In this document: piece by piece, positions 27,306 to 38,639 of the stretch
How the letters are laid out: the number at the start of each line of letters is the position of its first letter
How positions within the stretch are numbered: position 1 is the first letter of the stretch
Source: Cycas panzhihuaensis
Lineage: Eukaryota; Cycadophyta
Assembly (NCBI GenBank): GCA_023213395.1
Contig: CM041465.1
Span: 151,163,741 to 151,227,740 of the forward strand
Direction of reading: 5' to 3'
Length of the DNA stretch: 64,000 nucleotides
Notes under the pieces: generated by a model
Told to the model about the DNA's origin: nothing
The model's database searches: none
What the model saw: only the letters and a program-made list of their open reading frames with translations
Position numbers and translations under genes: made by a program

Positions 27306-27708
27306 TTAGGATTATATAATTTACCCTTACAGGTATATACCTCAGTGAGAAAATTTACCCTTACAGGTATATACCTCATTTTGATCAGCACATCGTACTA
27401 GTTAATTTGCACTAGGTTGGTATATACTGCAAATTTTCTCAATTTTTAGTACCTAGTCACTGGTAGGTCCCATTTCACCCCCCCCTCTCACACTTCATAA
27501 GCCTTTTTGCACTGTTGAAAGAACTTGATATCTTATTATGTAACTTTCTTTGGGGTCAACAGGCTATAGACACCCCACAACCCCCCTGTTCCCCCCTCTC
27601 TTTCCCTTAACAACCCCCTTTTTCTTACGTCCTGTTCTTTCTTGATCTTTCCCACTTCGTTCATTCCCCTTCTTTCTACTTATTCTCGCCTCTTTATGCC
27701 CTTTCTCC
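27306..27708 (+). other. gypsy-C shortened leader without primer binding site
   Basis: Contains a 24-bp direct repeat (27321-27344 and 27355-27378; TTACCCTTACAGGTATATAC and following bases) and C-rich runs near 27478 and 27590. From about 27345 on it is collinear with the gypsy-E leader from about 57610, where roughly 900 bases including the primer binding site precede this point. That part is absent here. Confidence 0.65.
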
Positions 27709-28730
27709 ATGGCTCCTCAAAGCAATAGTGACAAAATATTGACACTCGAGACTGAAGTCTACAAAATTAATGAGGATCTCAACCACATACATAATGAGCT
27801 TAAAAATAAAGTAGCTACCATGCACACAAGCTTTAGCTCATAATTGCAAAACCTAGCATCTCATGCCGATGTCCAAGATGTAATTAAGAGGTTGAACAAC
27901 TTCTCTCCTCCATCACCAATTGGCCCCACACAATAACAAATTGTGCCTCTGCCTCCACGTTAACAACAACTATTCCATCACAAGATCAACATACCCACAT
28001 TTGATCCATATCTCAATAGGGATAGTGCACGAAGTTGGATTAGCAAACTAGAGTCTTACTTTGCACTCAACCCAATGTCAGTGAATGAGCAACTTACATT
28101 TGCTTCCATTCACTTAGATGGGAAGGAATATCATTAGTTCTGATGGTGGAAATGGGAGTACCCCTCCAGCCAGTCTTGGGCACACTTCTCTACCTGTTTT
28201 TTCGAGTAGTATGAAGATACTTAGAGTTAATCTTTTTTTACACAGCTAACACATTTAAAGTAAGTATCCTCTGTCGAAGTCTACACAGACGAGTTCCACT
28301 CTTTATGTAATTGGGTTGATCAGCAACTTGATAAATAGATAGAGATAGATATGTACATGTCTCGACTTAAAGAACATATCCAAATGCGCTTGAAGACAAT
28401 CTCCTTATCCACTCTAAATGATGCAATTAATATGGCTAAAGCAGTAGAAGCAGAATTTACTGTAGAAAGACCTCCTCCATTCAGACGAGACTCCACATGG
28501 TTTTCATGATACCGACAAGCTGATACGGCCTGGTCCTAGAGACCACGATCACGCCCATGACGAGAGGACACCCTTGCTACATCTCTTAAGCGACGCATTG
28601 AGGAATCATCGTCGAAGTCCATCCACATCACTCCTACAGAGGCACAAGGTCCTCGGGAAGTCAATCTATGTATGTAATGTTTTGAAAAATGGACCACTAG
28701 TCATAATAGAATTTGTAAAGCTAAGAAGAT
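27709..28730 (+). pseudogene. gypsy-C gag
   Basis: ATG at 27709 opens MAPQSNSDKILTLETEVYKI, a predicted coiled coil. The capsid core follows: HKINIPTFDPYLNRDSARSW, ISKLESYFALNPMSVNEQL, FASIHLDGKEYH and later MYMSRLKEHIQMRLKTI. A zinc-knuckle-like block lies near 28665-28720 (C-X2-C...WTTSHNRICKAKKM, with a stop between the first two Cys). The family usually encodes gag and pol in one frame. Stops at 27841, 27935 and elsewhere break it. Confidence 0.82.
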
Positions 28731-29360
28731 GGTCTTCATAATTGACCCAGACTTACCCTCGGATGATGACCCTGATACTGAGCATGAATATGATGATAAA
28801 CCCCACGACCACCCTGCTGATGAGTTACCCCCAAACCACGAGCACAAGTTTCCTTATCCACAGTTACCTCCATTGCATGTCCTGAACCACTTCGAGTCAA
28901 AGGAATACTTAGGAAAACCCCAATTACCATTTTGATCGACAATGGCGTATCACTAAATTTCATCGACATCTCCATTGCTTGCCAATTGAATCTTTACATA
29001 GAACCTAAAACTGGCTTCACTTGCTCCTTACCTGGTCATCACACACTCCATTGTGCAGGAATAATAAAAAACCTCATGGTCCACATTAGCTCATATACCC
29101 TTATCTCTGATTTTTATGCCCTGTTCATAGGTGGGTTAGATGCAATTCTTGGCGTACAATGGCTCCAGACTCTAGGGTCTTATAGCACCAATAACTCACC
29201 CGCGGCTCCCTTCATTATGTTCAAAGATCACATGGGTCACTCTCATAAACTTTATGGGATGCAAGCCCCCCCAAACAAAGTAATCCCACCCTCACGAATG
29301 TGCCGCCAACTCAACGGTAACATCAGATACATCGTTCGTCTTAACCATATCCAGGCCCCC
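28731..29360 (+). pseudogene. gypsy-C aspartic protease region
   Basis: An acidic linker (DPDLPSDDDPDTEHEYDDKP) is followed by a +1 frameshift near 28930, then LIDNGVSLNFIDISIACQLN. This is the retropepsin motif with D-N-G in place of D-[ST]-G. The domain closes with GGLDAILGVQWLQTLG near 29130-29180, the standard ILG..WL motif. It would release gag, RT and integrase from the polyprotein. Confidence 0.8.
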
Positions 29361-30790
29361 TAAGGTATCCACCCCGATATCCAACAAGTAATAGATCGAT
29401 ACCAATCTATATTTGCTCTGTTACCTGTTAGCCCCCCACCTGATCGAGGCTTTTACCATACTATTGAGTTACAAAGTTCGCATGACCCGATAAGCCTTTA
29501 ACCATATAGAAATTCCTATTTCCAAAAAAATGAAATAAAAAAAATCACACAGGAATTGTTATACATGGGTATCATCCAACCTAGTAAAAGCCCGTATGCA
29601 GCACCCATCATCTTAGTTCGCAAGAAGGATGGCTCTTTCCGACTTTGTGTTGACTATCATGCGCCCAATAAAATCACCATAAAAAATAAGTTTTCCATGC
29701 CACAAATTGATGACATGTTAGATGAAATCCATGGCGCTACAATTTTCACCAAACTTGATTTACAGTCGGGATACTACCAAATCCCTATCTTACTAGAAGA
29801 TCAACATAAAATAGCTTTTTGAACCCACCATGGCCATTTTGAGTTCCAGGTCATGCCCTTTGGCCTATGTAATGCTCTGGCCACCTTTCAAGGCCTCATG
29901 AACAAGATCTTTTCCCCATATTTACGAAAATTTGTCATCGTCTTCTTTGACGATATTCTTATCTATAGCTCAAACATGCCAGCCCACATCCCACATCTAG
30001 AAATAGTCCTTCAAATCCTAGCTGAGAATAAACTGTATGCTAAGCTCTCCAAATGTGAATTTGAGAAATCTGAATTACAGTACCTTGGGCATATTATATC
30101 CTTTACAGGGGTTCAGGTGGATCCTGATAAAATCTCTGTCATCACTAATTGGCCAACCCCAAAAACCTTGACCCAATTGCGGGCTTTCTTAGGACTTACC
30201 AGATTCTATCGATGGTTCATTCAAAATTATGCCACCCTAACCACTCTCTTAACCCACTTACTTCGGAAGGATTCCTTCCAGTGGTCCCCCTCAGCTAATG
30301 ACACCTTCCTCCATTTAAAGGAGGTCATGAAAACCAACCCAGTCTTGGCCTTCCCTAACTTTTCTCAGCCTTTCCAATTAGAATGTGATGCCTCTAGGTT
30401 TGGATTAGGTGCAGTCTTAATGCAAGACTTCCACCCCATTGCCTTCGAAAGTCAAAAACTCAAAGATCATGAGTGTAGACTTTCCACCTATCAAAAAGAA
30501 ATACGAGCCATCCTCCATGCTGTTGACAAGTGGCGATAATATCTACTTGGTTCTAAATTCACTATCCTCACTGATCATCATAGCCTTCATCGTTTACTAG
30601 ATCAACCAGTCCTCTCAGAAGAGCAGGCAAAACGGGTCGATCGTCTCTAAGTTTTTGATTTTACAATCATATATAAAAAGGGGAAAGATAACATTGTGGC
30701 AAATGCTCTCTCGAGGTTGCCTTCACCTACACTTGGAAATAGCACCGATCATACTGAGGACCCCACCATTTATGCCATTTCCTCTCCACA
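29361..30790 (+). pseudogene. gypsy-C reverse transcriptase and RNase H
   Basis: RT motifs in order: MGIIQPSKSPYAAPIILVRK, DGSFRLCVDYHAPNKITIKN, FTKLDLQSGYYQIPI, then MPFGLCNALATFQGLMNKIF and FDDILIYS (the YVDD box reading FFDD) near 29950, followed by YLGHIIS and LRAFLGLTRFYRWFIQNYA. RNase H follows from about 30380: ECDASRFGLGAVLMQDFHPI, YQKEIRAILHAVDKWR, TDHHSLHRLL and ANALSRLPS. Stops occur at 29821 (Trp to TGA) and 30538, among others. This RT is the intact-length reference for the RT deleted from gypsy-E. Confidence 0.92.
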
Positions 30791-31980
30791 ACTGACATGG
30801 CTATAGGATTTAGCCATGGCTAACCAAAACCAACATGATTTTGTACATTGGGCCAATAAGGTCCATACTCATAAGGATTGGTCCATCCATAATAATCTTC
30901 TCTTATACCAAAATCGCATATTCGTCCATCCCCTCTCAGTTTTTATCTTGCAGATTTTATCAGAATATCATTCTTCCCATCTTGGCAGCCACTCTGGCTT
31001 TGATAAAACTTACCGTAGGATTCATTCTGACTTCTTTTGGCTAGCAATGAAATCCACCATCCTTACCTTTGTCTTAGAATGTGATACATGCCAACGTAAC
31101 AAAGCTGATACAAAACCCCAACCGAGCCTCCTTCAACCATTGCACATCCCACATGGTAAATAGCAAGATATTACCATGGACTTTATAATGGGCCTACCAC
31201 CATCTGTTGGATATGACTCTATTTTAGTAGTCATAGATCGGTTGACAAAATATGCCCACTTCTTGCTTGTCCACACAACCTATAAAGCCCCACGCATCGC
31301 TGACATCTACATCCAGATAATATTTCGTTTACACAATTTTCCATCCACCATTGTATGTGATTGTGACCCAAAATTCACTAGCTCCTTTTGGCAAGAGCTA
31401 TTTCGTGCATTAGGTATATCATTCAACATGAGTTCTGCATACCATCCATAGATCAATGGCCAATCTGAGGTCCTTAACAAAACTCTGGAGACCTACTTAC
31501 GTTGCTTTACATCTGACCACTAGTCTAAATGGACATCATGGCTAGCTCTAGCTGAGTATTGGTACAACTCCTCACACCATTTAGCCATTGGAATGTCCCC
31601 ATTTTTAGCTCTCTATAGGTATCCCACTCCATCCCACCACTCCTTGGCTACCAACCTCCATATAGCAGTAGTGCAACAAAAATTATAGCATATGGACCAA
31701 ATTCTCCACACCCTTAAATAAAACCTATCCATGGCCCAAAATTGAATGAAATAATTAGCGGTGCCTTGCCACGATCGCTCCTTTAATATTGGGGATCTGG
31801 TATTTCTTTGTCTCTAACCTTATAAGCAACAATCCCTTCACCATCATAAGAACCACAAACTTAGCCCTCGATATTATGGCCCCTATAAAGTCCTTAAATG
31901 TATTGGTGATGTTGTATATACTCTTGACCTTCCCCCCACCACAAACATCCATAATGTTTTTCATGTCTCCTGTCTTCAGA
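30791..31980 (+). pseudogene. gypsy-C integrase
   Basis: An HHCC zinc domain lies near 30970-31110 (EYHSSHLGSHSGFDKTYRRI, then CDTCQRN). The core has the first Asp in TMDFIMGLP, the second in CDCDPKFTSSFWQELF and the Glu in NGQSEVLNKTLETYLR, so the DDE triad is still visible. The GPY domain is near 31830-31960 (LSPRYYGPYKVLKCIGDVVY). Stops occur near 31161, 31450 and 31523. Integrase inserts the cDNA into the chromosome. Confidence 0.9.
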
Positions 31981-32217
31981 AGTGTCTAAGCAAAACCCAT
32001 ACTCCCCAGATAACCCTTCCAATTTTGGATGAAGAGCAAACCATGTTCGTACCTCCAGAACGTATCCTAACTACTAGACAACAACGTCTCTGGAATCAGT
32101 CCATTTCAGAATATTTGATACAGCGGATAGCCTGCACCTTTGACGAAGCAACTTGGGAGTCTGATGAGTTTATCAAAAAGCACCCGCATCTCACCTGCCT
32201 CGAGGACTTGGCATCTT
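31981..32217 (+). pseudogene. gypsy-C chromodomain
   Basis: Encodes PERILTTRQQRLWNQSISEY, LIQRIACTFDEATWES and DEFIKKHPHL. This is the C-terminal chromodomain-like module of plant chromoviruses, which directs integration to particular chromatin. The aromatic cage is partly lost. An in-frame stop ends the polyprotein near 32218, at the polypurine tract. Confidence 0.8.
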
Positions 32218-32230
32218 AGAAGAGGGGACT
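32218..32230 (+). other. gypsy-C polypurine tract
   Basis: AGAAGAGGGGACT abuts the TGTTACA start of the 3' LTR. Confidence 0.8.
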
Positions 32231-32598
32231 TGTTACATAGCTTATCTAGCTAAGTTATGTAAACCACTATGGAACTTTGTGCATGTGCCGCCTAATGGTC
32301 CAATAGTATGCATGGGCGCTGCCGTCTAATAGAATGTAAGTCCGCTTAGGCCACCAATAAGATTACATGTATAAGACCATATTTTGTCTATATAAGGGTC
32401 ATAAATTGTAAATGATGGTTATCTTGATAGAACATTTTTATAAAGATTATACTGCAGTACTTTTTATCTTTTGGTCATCATTTAGCACTCTGGTGTTCCT
32501 GTGAAGCTCTTGGTTAGCTTGTTTGCTTTGTTAGATAAGTAGACGATGCTGTGACTATCAAATTCTCTGCTATCTCAAGAGTATCGGCGAGAAGAAAC

Positions 32599-32695
<97 letters not shown>

Positions 32696-32836
32696 CATAT
32701 TTCTCTTGGTTCTTTGAAATATCTGCTCCCATATATTTAAAAATATATTAGATATAAATATATACATTCTATTTGTGATATATTTCTGATAATATATTTA
32801 AAAAAAACTTTGGCAACTTCGTTATATAATCCTTCA
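32231..32836 (+). repeat. gypsy-C 3' LTR
   Basis: 606 bp, about 70 longer than its partner, mainly because of a (CT)n(TA)n microsatellite at 32599-32690. It ends CCTTCA. Confidence 0.88.
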
Positions 32837-33398
32837 TTAGGCCTTTGGATATTTGACCTTTCCTTGATTTAGCAATTTCATAGGCTTATTTTATTGATTT
32901 ATTTTCATCAATCTATTTAAAAGATTTGGCATATATTCCATGCAAGACTTCCTTAACCTACTTTGCCAAAAGTAGATAGAAAACAAGAAAAAAGGGAAAT
33001 AAGCATATTTGTCTTTATATACATTTTATTTATTTGGTATATATAAAAGAACTGCCAAAGAAAATATATGTGTACTATACAAACAATAATTACATAAACA
33101 TTCACCAGCGAAGGATCATTCATTAAAGTGGAAGAGTAATATAAACTGAATATCTTAATCCATGAGGGTTCTCATTAGTGAATCAATATAAATCTTGGCT
33201 TCAAAATAATCAAGCAATTCCTTGTTATTTATATAGAAGAAAATCCCTTGAATCATTTGTATATATATTGAGTTTGAGATTAGTAATTTAGCTAGCTAGA
33301 AATAAGCATAACAACGATCATATTTCATGTAAATAAAATTAAACTCTCTCCTTTTAACAATGTAGTATCCTTTCCTCCTGACATTTAAACCTTCATAG
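32837..33398. other. copia-C internal segment beside gene fragment
   Basis: AT-rich and apparently non-coding. It may include 3' untranslated sequence of the captured gene that follows on the minus strand. No other feature was recognised. Confidence 0.45.
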
Positions 33399-34066
33399 TT
33401 AGACCAAGAAACCAGCTAAAGAAATATATTTAGAAAGTACAACATCATAAGCCAAAGTATTCACAGCTACAAATTCTTGTTTAAAGCATTGCAGCACTCT
33501 AAGAGTTGCTGACCTTGCTAAGGCTGTAGGTTTCAAAGCATTCTTTGGGTTCAAAGCATTTCTAATTTTGGAAATAGTCCATGCTGCAGTAATCATATGG
33601 CCTGTAGCTCCAAGACCTTCATTGGTGAGCTCAAAAGCCTGCTCTTTATACTTGTGAGATACAAGCCCTATAGTGACAACTTAAGAAGTCATCAACACAT
33701 TCTTTCCAACAACTTCAACGTCATCAAAAACTTTACCAAAAGCGTCAAGTGAAGCAAGGACTATTTCCCCTGGTAGAAGGCTAAAAAATACTTCTTGCCT
33801 ACCTTTGAATTGACCACAGAACCTATCACAAACCCTACAAATTTTGCTACCCCTAAAAGAATACTAGCAACCACCTTCTCTAACATCCTTGAAATCCTCA
33901 TTGCCCTTCCCATCCTTCTCATTGCTTCAGGGCTAATCTCACTAGGTCTTTCATTCGGCTGGAGCCTTTTCTTCTCGATTCTTCGCATGTTAGGTGCAAC
34001 CTGATGACTCCACATGTAGAGGCTATGTGACAGACCAACAACGCACTGGCAGCAGCCCATATACAA
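33399..34066 (-). pseudogene. captured fragment of a plant senescence-domain (ERD7-type) gene
   Basis: Minus-strand peptides match the plant senescence/dehydration-associated protein family. From right to left: LQPNERPSEISPEAMRRMGR, ISRMLEKVVASILLGVAKFV, GFVIGSVVNSKVGKKYF; then, after a frameshift near 33787, SLLPGEIVLASLDAFGKVFD and DVEVVGKNVLMTS, a TAA stop near 33682, VVTIGLVSHKYKEQ, LTNEGLGATGHMITAAWTIS and KIRNALNPKNALKPTALARS. These cover most of the senescence domain, about 180 of roughly 400 residues, without an obvious intron. The last 35 residues after SATLR and those before QVAPNMRR do not match. Members of this family associate with membranes and lipids and respond to stress. Here the fragment lies antisense inside copia-C and is broken. 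Confidence 0.85.
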
Positions 34067-35420
34067 TGGTGGCAGTAGCGCCGTCCCATTTTATTTCATT
34101 TTTTTAATCTTTTTTTATATTCTTTATAAAGTTTAAAAATTTAATCTTATTGTATATAAGTTGAAATCTGTGGTTTTAAAAATCTCAAGCCCCCAGTCAC
34201 ATCCCTTTTATGTGACCATAACTTGTTATTAAAGGGGCTCATAACCTTTATAACATTCTTTTTCCCTTTATTTTTTATTTTTTTTATTTTTTATTTTACA
34301 TAGGGTAACTGGCATTTTTTTGCCATATCTTTTCACCAGGTCATCAGGTTTTTACAAAGCCTATCCCATTACGTCTAGAATTTTTTGTAGTATGATTTTG
34401 ACTAGTCACGTGACCAATTTGGAGTTGATTTGACCTATTTTTAGTCAATTTAAAGTCAGTCATTCATGTTTCAAGCAATTTTAAACTTTTTCATAAAAAC
34501 CTTTTTTTGTCAAATTATATTTTCTCATCGGGAGATTATTTTCTACCTAGATCTATTCTGTAATCATCTATTATCAGTAAACTTTATTACCATTTATTTA
34601 TTTTCTTTTTTAAGATTTATTTTAATCATTATTTTAATCAATGAAAGTGACACTTTAGTGTTTTTTAACACTTTTTCAATATTTTACCATAAAAGTGCTT
34701 GTTGTTATTTTCATTATTACTTTTCTGTTTTATATCAAAATTCAGTTCTATCAACTTCTTGGGAAGTTGAATCACTCCTCTTTGAACTGACACTATTTTT
34801 ATAAGTTTTGAAGTATTTTTTTAAATTTTTAAAACCATTAAATTAGAGGTACTTAATAGCCTCTAATCTACCATTATTACACATTTTTGTATATATTATT
34901 TCTTAAATTTTTAATTGAAAAGTATATTGAGTAGCTTTCTAAACTATAATTGATCATTTTATAGTATTCTATAAGTATTTTATTAGTATTTTTATAATAT
35001 TTTAAGCCCTAGGCTTCCGTTAGGCCTCAAAAAGAGGACAGTAGCTTTGGTTTATTAAGTCTTGACTTGTAGGAACCCATTTTCAAAACGGTCAGTTCCA
35101 TTGAATAGTTCTTTCATTAATCTTCAATTTGGTAAAGTTTCACTTTATTTTGACTTTGTTTAGTACAGCTTTAAAGCTACTAAACTTAAGCATCAAAGTA
35201 TATCCTAGTAGGCTTATCTTAAGAACATTTTATTTTTCATCATCAAAGTTTCAATTCAAATTTGCACAATTAAAAGAATCTTAGTTATATTTAAATTTTC
35301 TTATATATTCATTATATTTTAAAGTTTATTTGAAACTATATCTTATAAGTTTGTCATTTATTAAGTTTTTGTTTTACTTAGTAAAAGCATATTTCTCTTT
35401 ATGTACTAAAGTTTTCTATA
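34067..35420 (+). other. copia-C inner leader, no gene seen
   Basis: AT-rich. It holds a block near 34180-34450 (ATTTTGACTAGTCACGTGAC) resembling the copia-B leader near 12837, consistent with a copia leader preceding gag. The plus-strand frame at 34466-34804 has Phe/Ile/Tyr-rich composition and no recognisable motif. Confidence 0.5.
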
Positions 35421-36136
35421 AAATGGTAATCAATCTTTATAAAGTATAATTTCCTATATTTGATGGTCATAATTTTTTACTATAGCATAAGATTATAAAA
35501 AAATATTTTATTACACATAATCTTTGGAGTTACCTACAAGATGAATATGATGTTAGTATTAAGGAAAATATTTAAAAAGATAATGAAGCCCTAGTTTTAA
35601 TATTTTGCACTATGAATGATGATGTCTTTTCTAAAGTTTGTAAATAAACAACTTCTAAATCTGTATGGGATGTTTTGATTTCTACTTATGGGGGAGATAC
35701 CCTCAATGAATTTAACATTGATATTGAACATGTGAGACAGGTACTGGAATAGGTGGTTTGTAATGAGAAAACCAAGGAAGATTCAAGTCAAATACATGAT
35801 CATCTTATTACACAAGAACCTGATCCTCTATTTGAAGGGGAGAGATATGATGATATGACAGTTGCACATAAAATAAAGTTTTCAGAAGACAAAGTTCAAG
35901 TTCAAAGTTTTCTTAAAGTTTCAATTGACAAAGTCAAAGTTATAGCTAGACATCCACATTTCAATCAAGCTTTATTTACCTACAAATATTTTGCACCATT
36001 CAATGGCAAAGACATACACATTGGTAAAAGGATAAAGCAAGTTAATAATGATCAAGCTAAAAGACAAATCTTCAAAGTTTTTTTCAAGTGTAAATTCCAT
36101 AAGTTTAAAGAGAAGACATTGTTTGTGATGATCATT
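35421..36136 (+). pseudogene. copia-C gag remnant fused to element tail
   Basis: Starts with FPIFDGHNF and continues KKYFITHNLWSYLQDEYDV, LIFCTMNDDVFSKVCK and TTSKSVWDVLISTYGG, the copia gag (UBN2-like) core. The open segment from 35753 runs on through KTKEDSSQIHDHLITQEPD and FFKCKFHKFKEKTLFVMII to the polypurine tract. No zinc knuckle, protease, integrase or RT lies between, so pol is deleted. The closing KCKFHKFKEK resembles the end of copia RNase H, suggesting that gag was joined to the last codons of pol. Confidence 0.65.
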
Positions 36137-36147
36137 AAGGGGGAGAA
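36137..36147 (+). other. copia-C polypurine tract
   Basis: AAGGGGGAGAA directly precedes TGTTAGGG of the 3' LTR. Confidence 0.85.
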
Positions 36148-36541
36148 TGTTAGGGTTAATGCTCACCACCCCACTTCTGTCTTCTAACCAGGAGTGCACA
36201 TCTCACACTCATCAATTTACACATGTGGGTGCTCACATGTATAAGTAAGTATAAGGTAAGTTTAATTTGATTTAAGTTAATTTGAGTTAAGTTTATTATT
36301 ATTTTATTGTTATTTAAATTTTAGGGGTTGAGGAGTTTCTCTCCTCCCTGAAATTATATAATTTGAGGGGTGTGCAACCCTGGTGTCTTTAGTCACTGCC
36401 TTCATTGTGGACATTTGTAATACTCTCTTCACAACAATTAATTGAATACAAAAGCTCTCGTGTTTATGCAATAATGATGTATTGATTTATGTTTATTTCT
36501 TTTATGTTCTTCCTTGTTCTTCATCCATTATTTTTTCTATA
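36148..36541 (+). repeat. copia-C 3' LTR
   Basis: Starts TGTTAGGGTTAATGCTCACC, ends TTTTTTCTATA, 394 bp. It aligns with 24283-24691. Confidence 0.9.
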
Positions 36542-36747
36542 TTTAATTTTTAAAGGGTTCTTAACCATCTAAACTATGCCCTTACTTAGGAGTTATACCT
36601 AAAATTTTTAAGTAGGATTCCATGAAGTTATTAGGATTATAGTACCTTTCTTCTTAATGTTTGAGGCCCAACATGGTAATCTCGTTGCCCTGCATCCTCA
36701 TCTCAACCCAATTAGCAACCTTCTATTGACTAATCTTAATGGATTAG
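36542..36747. repeat. 206-bp target segment, right copy
   Basis: Homologous to 24077-24282. Here it begins exactly at the last base of the 3' LTR and continues without a break into 36748 onwards, which the left copy does not. Confidence 0.88.
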
Positions 36748-37750
36748 TCCTAGAATGGTGATTTCTCAACTTAATCTAGTTTGTCTCTATTACTTGTGAG
36801 CTACCAACAAATTTCAAAAAAGTAAACTATATTTTGTAGATACTTAGGTACTAAGGTAGTATATCCAAAATAACCATTAAGCCAGATTATGTAGTGATCT
36901 TCAAAAGGATAATAATCTACAAACCTGATGTAATTTTACTCATTCAACCATTATTGAACCTCTTTTTCAATACTTTGTTGATTACCTAAGGTATATTGGA
37001 TGGTGAGAAAAACTTATTTACCAAAGTACATAGTAGAGAGATTAATTAATCCTCTATACTTGGGTGAATAAAAATTAAATTAGTATTTCTAATGTAGAAG
37101 CTTGTGTCATTAGGGAAAAAGTAGGCCCAAGATTTATTAACCCTAGAATGGAAAAAATGAGGTATATTATTATGTAAAGGTCGCCTCCCCTCTTCAAACC
37201 TACCAATTTTTAAATAATATCCTAACTAACTAAGGTGGACCAATCTAGTATTTTTCTTTTTCTCTCCATAAGATAGATTATCTAAGTACAAGTGATATCC
37301 ATCTTAGTGTCACCCCTTTTGCTAAGAATGTTTAATAATAATAGTACCCATCTTTAGAAGCTAGCTTGTAGCTTGTCTATAGGTATGGTATATTCCTTAC
37401 CCTTCTTATAAGGAATATACATCCAACTTGCCATTTCCTAGACTAGCTCTATGTTCCTTTTTACTCCCTCTAAAAATTATAGGCCCAAGATAGCTTCTCC
37501 AAGAATCATCTTAAAAATTCAACAAAGTTTTAAAGATTAAGGTTGCATAGGGGGTACCCTTATGGTAATTATATAACCTTAGTATTAGGATTAAAATGTT
37601 TAGCAAAGAGTTGAACAATTTTAGGGTAAGAAATGACTTCTAGCATGGTACCAATATGGATGAGGTGATATCTCTAGAGATCAAAGTCCATCACTTTCTT
37701 TATCATGTAGAAATTGAGCCATTTGGTATTTTTAGGGATTTTAATAATTA
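36748..37750 (-). pseudogene. upstream continuation of the Tat-like accessory frame
   Basis: Minus-strand peptides include MASWMYIPYKKGKEYTIPID, RWVLLLLNILSKRGDTKMD and YLMERKRKILDWSTLV near 37170-37450, and FVDYYPFEDHYIIWLNGYFG near 36860-36940. The lengths between stops and the conserved-looking composition suggest real former coding sequence. It is loosely reminiscent of the N-terminal gag-like ORFs of Athila/Tat gypsy elements, but I cannot name a domain. It runs into the 206-bp segment and from there into the frame at 22101-24076. Confidence 0.4.
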
Positions 37751-38554
37751 TTATTACTAATCCCATCACTATATTAATCTTCTACTTGCTTAAATAATGT
37801 TATAAATGAGATTGAATCTATAAAAATTAAAACTCAGCATAAATCTAGTTGTTTGAGCTTAATTTAACATTAGAATTTATGTTAGTGATTCAAGTCCTTA
37901 GGCTTGTAAGTTATTTATTGTTTATTCTCCTATAAGTTTTGTAGTGAAAATGGTCCAAAATAGCTCTTTGATCATCTTTCAATCACTTTATAGTCCACTC
38001 ACATATATTAGTTGTGGTTCAAACCATTTTATCATTCAAATTAGTGCTTCACTATATCTTCTTTGCATTTCACAATCTTGTAAATAAATGTCTTTAATCT
38101 ATGATATAAAATAAACCTTTATGAAAACCTTAAAAAAAATGTATATAAGACATCTTTAGTAGTGGGTCTATCCAACTTACAATTGATTTTAAAAATTCAT
38201 AATCCTTTGGCTTTAGCACTCCTTGCATTTGTCTCACTTCTGAAAATGAAAAAAGGTAAAAGAGTACACCTTCATTTGAATAATCATGAATTTTAACTCA
38301 CTTGCAAAAAAATGAAAAGGTATGAGACTATACCTTTATTTTATTTTATATTTTCACAAATGAATCTCCCATAAGCTTCCTTTTCTGATCAACTTTTAAG
38401 ATTGTTAGATTTCAATTAAAAAGAAAATTACGTATATTTAAAGGCATTATTTTATAAAATTATACATTCTTATCAAAGGGTAATTATCCTTTTATACCCT
38501 TTTAGGCCACTGTCTAATCCTTATATTTCTTTTCATTTATTCTTATTTTTATAC

Positions 38555-38557
<3 letters not shown>
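37751..38557. other. unassigned AT-rich spacer
   Basis: Nothing recognised. It may hold the Tat 5' leader, but no LTR end or primer binding site was found. Confidence 0.4.

Positions 38558-38634
<77 letters not shown>
38558..38634. repeat. (TG)n microsatellite
   Basis: An uninterrupted TG/GT run of about 38 units. It sits at the point where gypsy-D homology ends. Confidence 0.98.
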
Positions 38635-38636
<2 letters not shown>

Positions 38637-38639
38637 GTA

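Noticed and set aside
28736-28975. Minus-strand frame opposite the gypsy-C protease
   Set aside because: It is a shadow of the plus-strand gag-protease linker, with no independent motif.
34466-34804. 112-codon hydrophobic open frame considered as a membrane protein
   Set aside because: It has T-rich composition, no recognisable motif, and lies within a probable copia leader.
35753-36187. 144-codon open frame considered as a host gene
   Set aside because: It continues a copia gag remnant, ends in a KCKFHKFKE pol-like tail and runs into the LTR, so it is element tail and not a separate gene.
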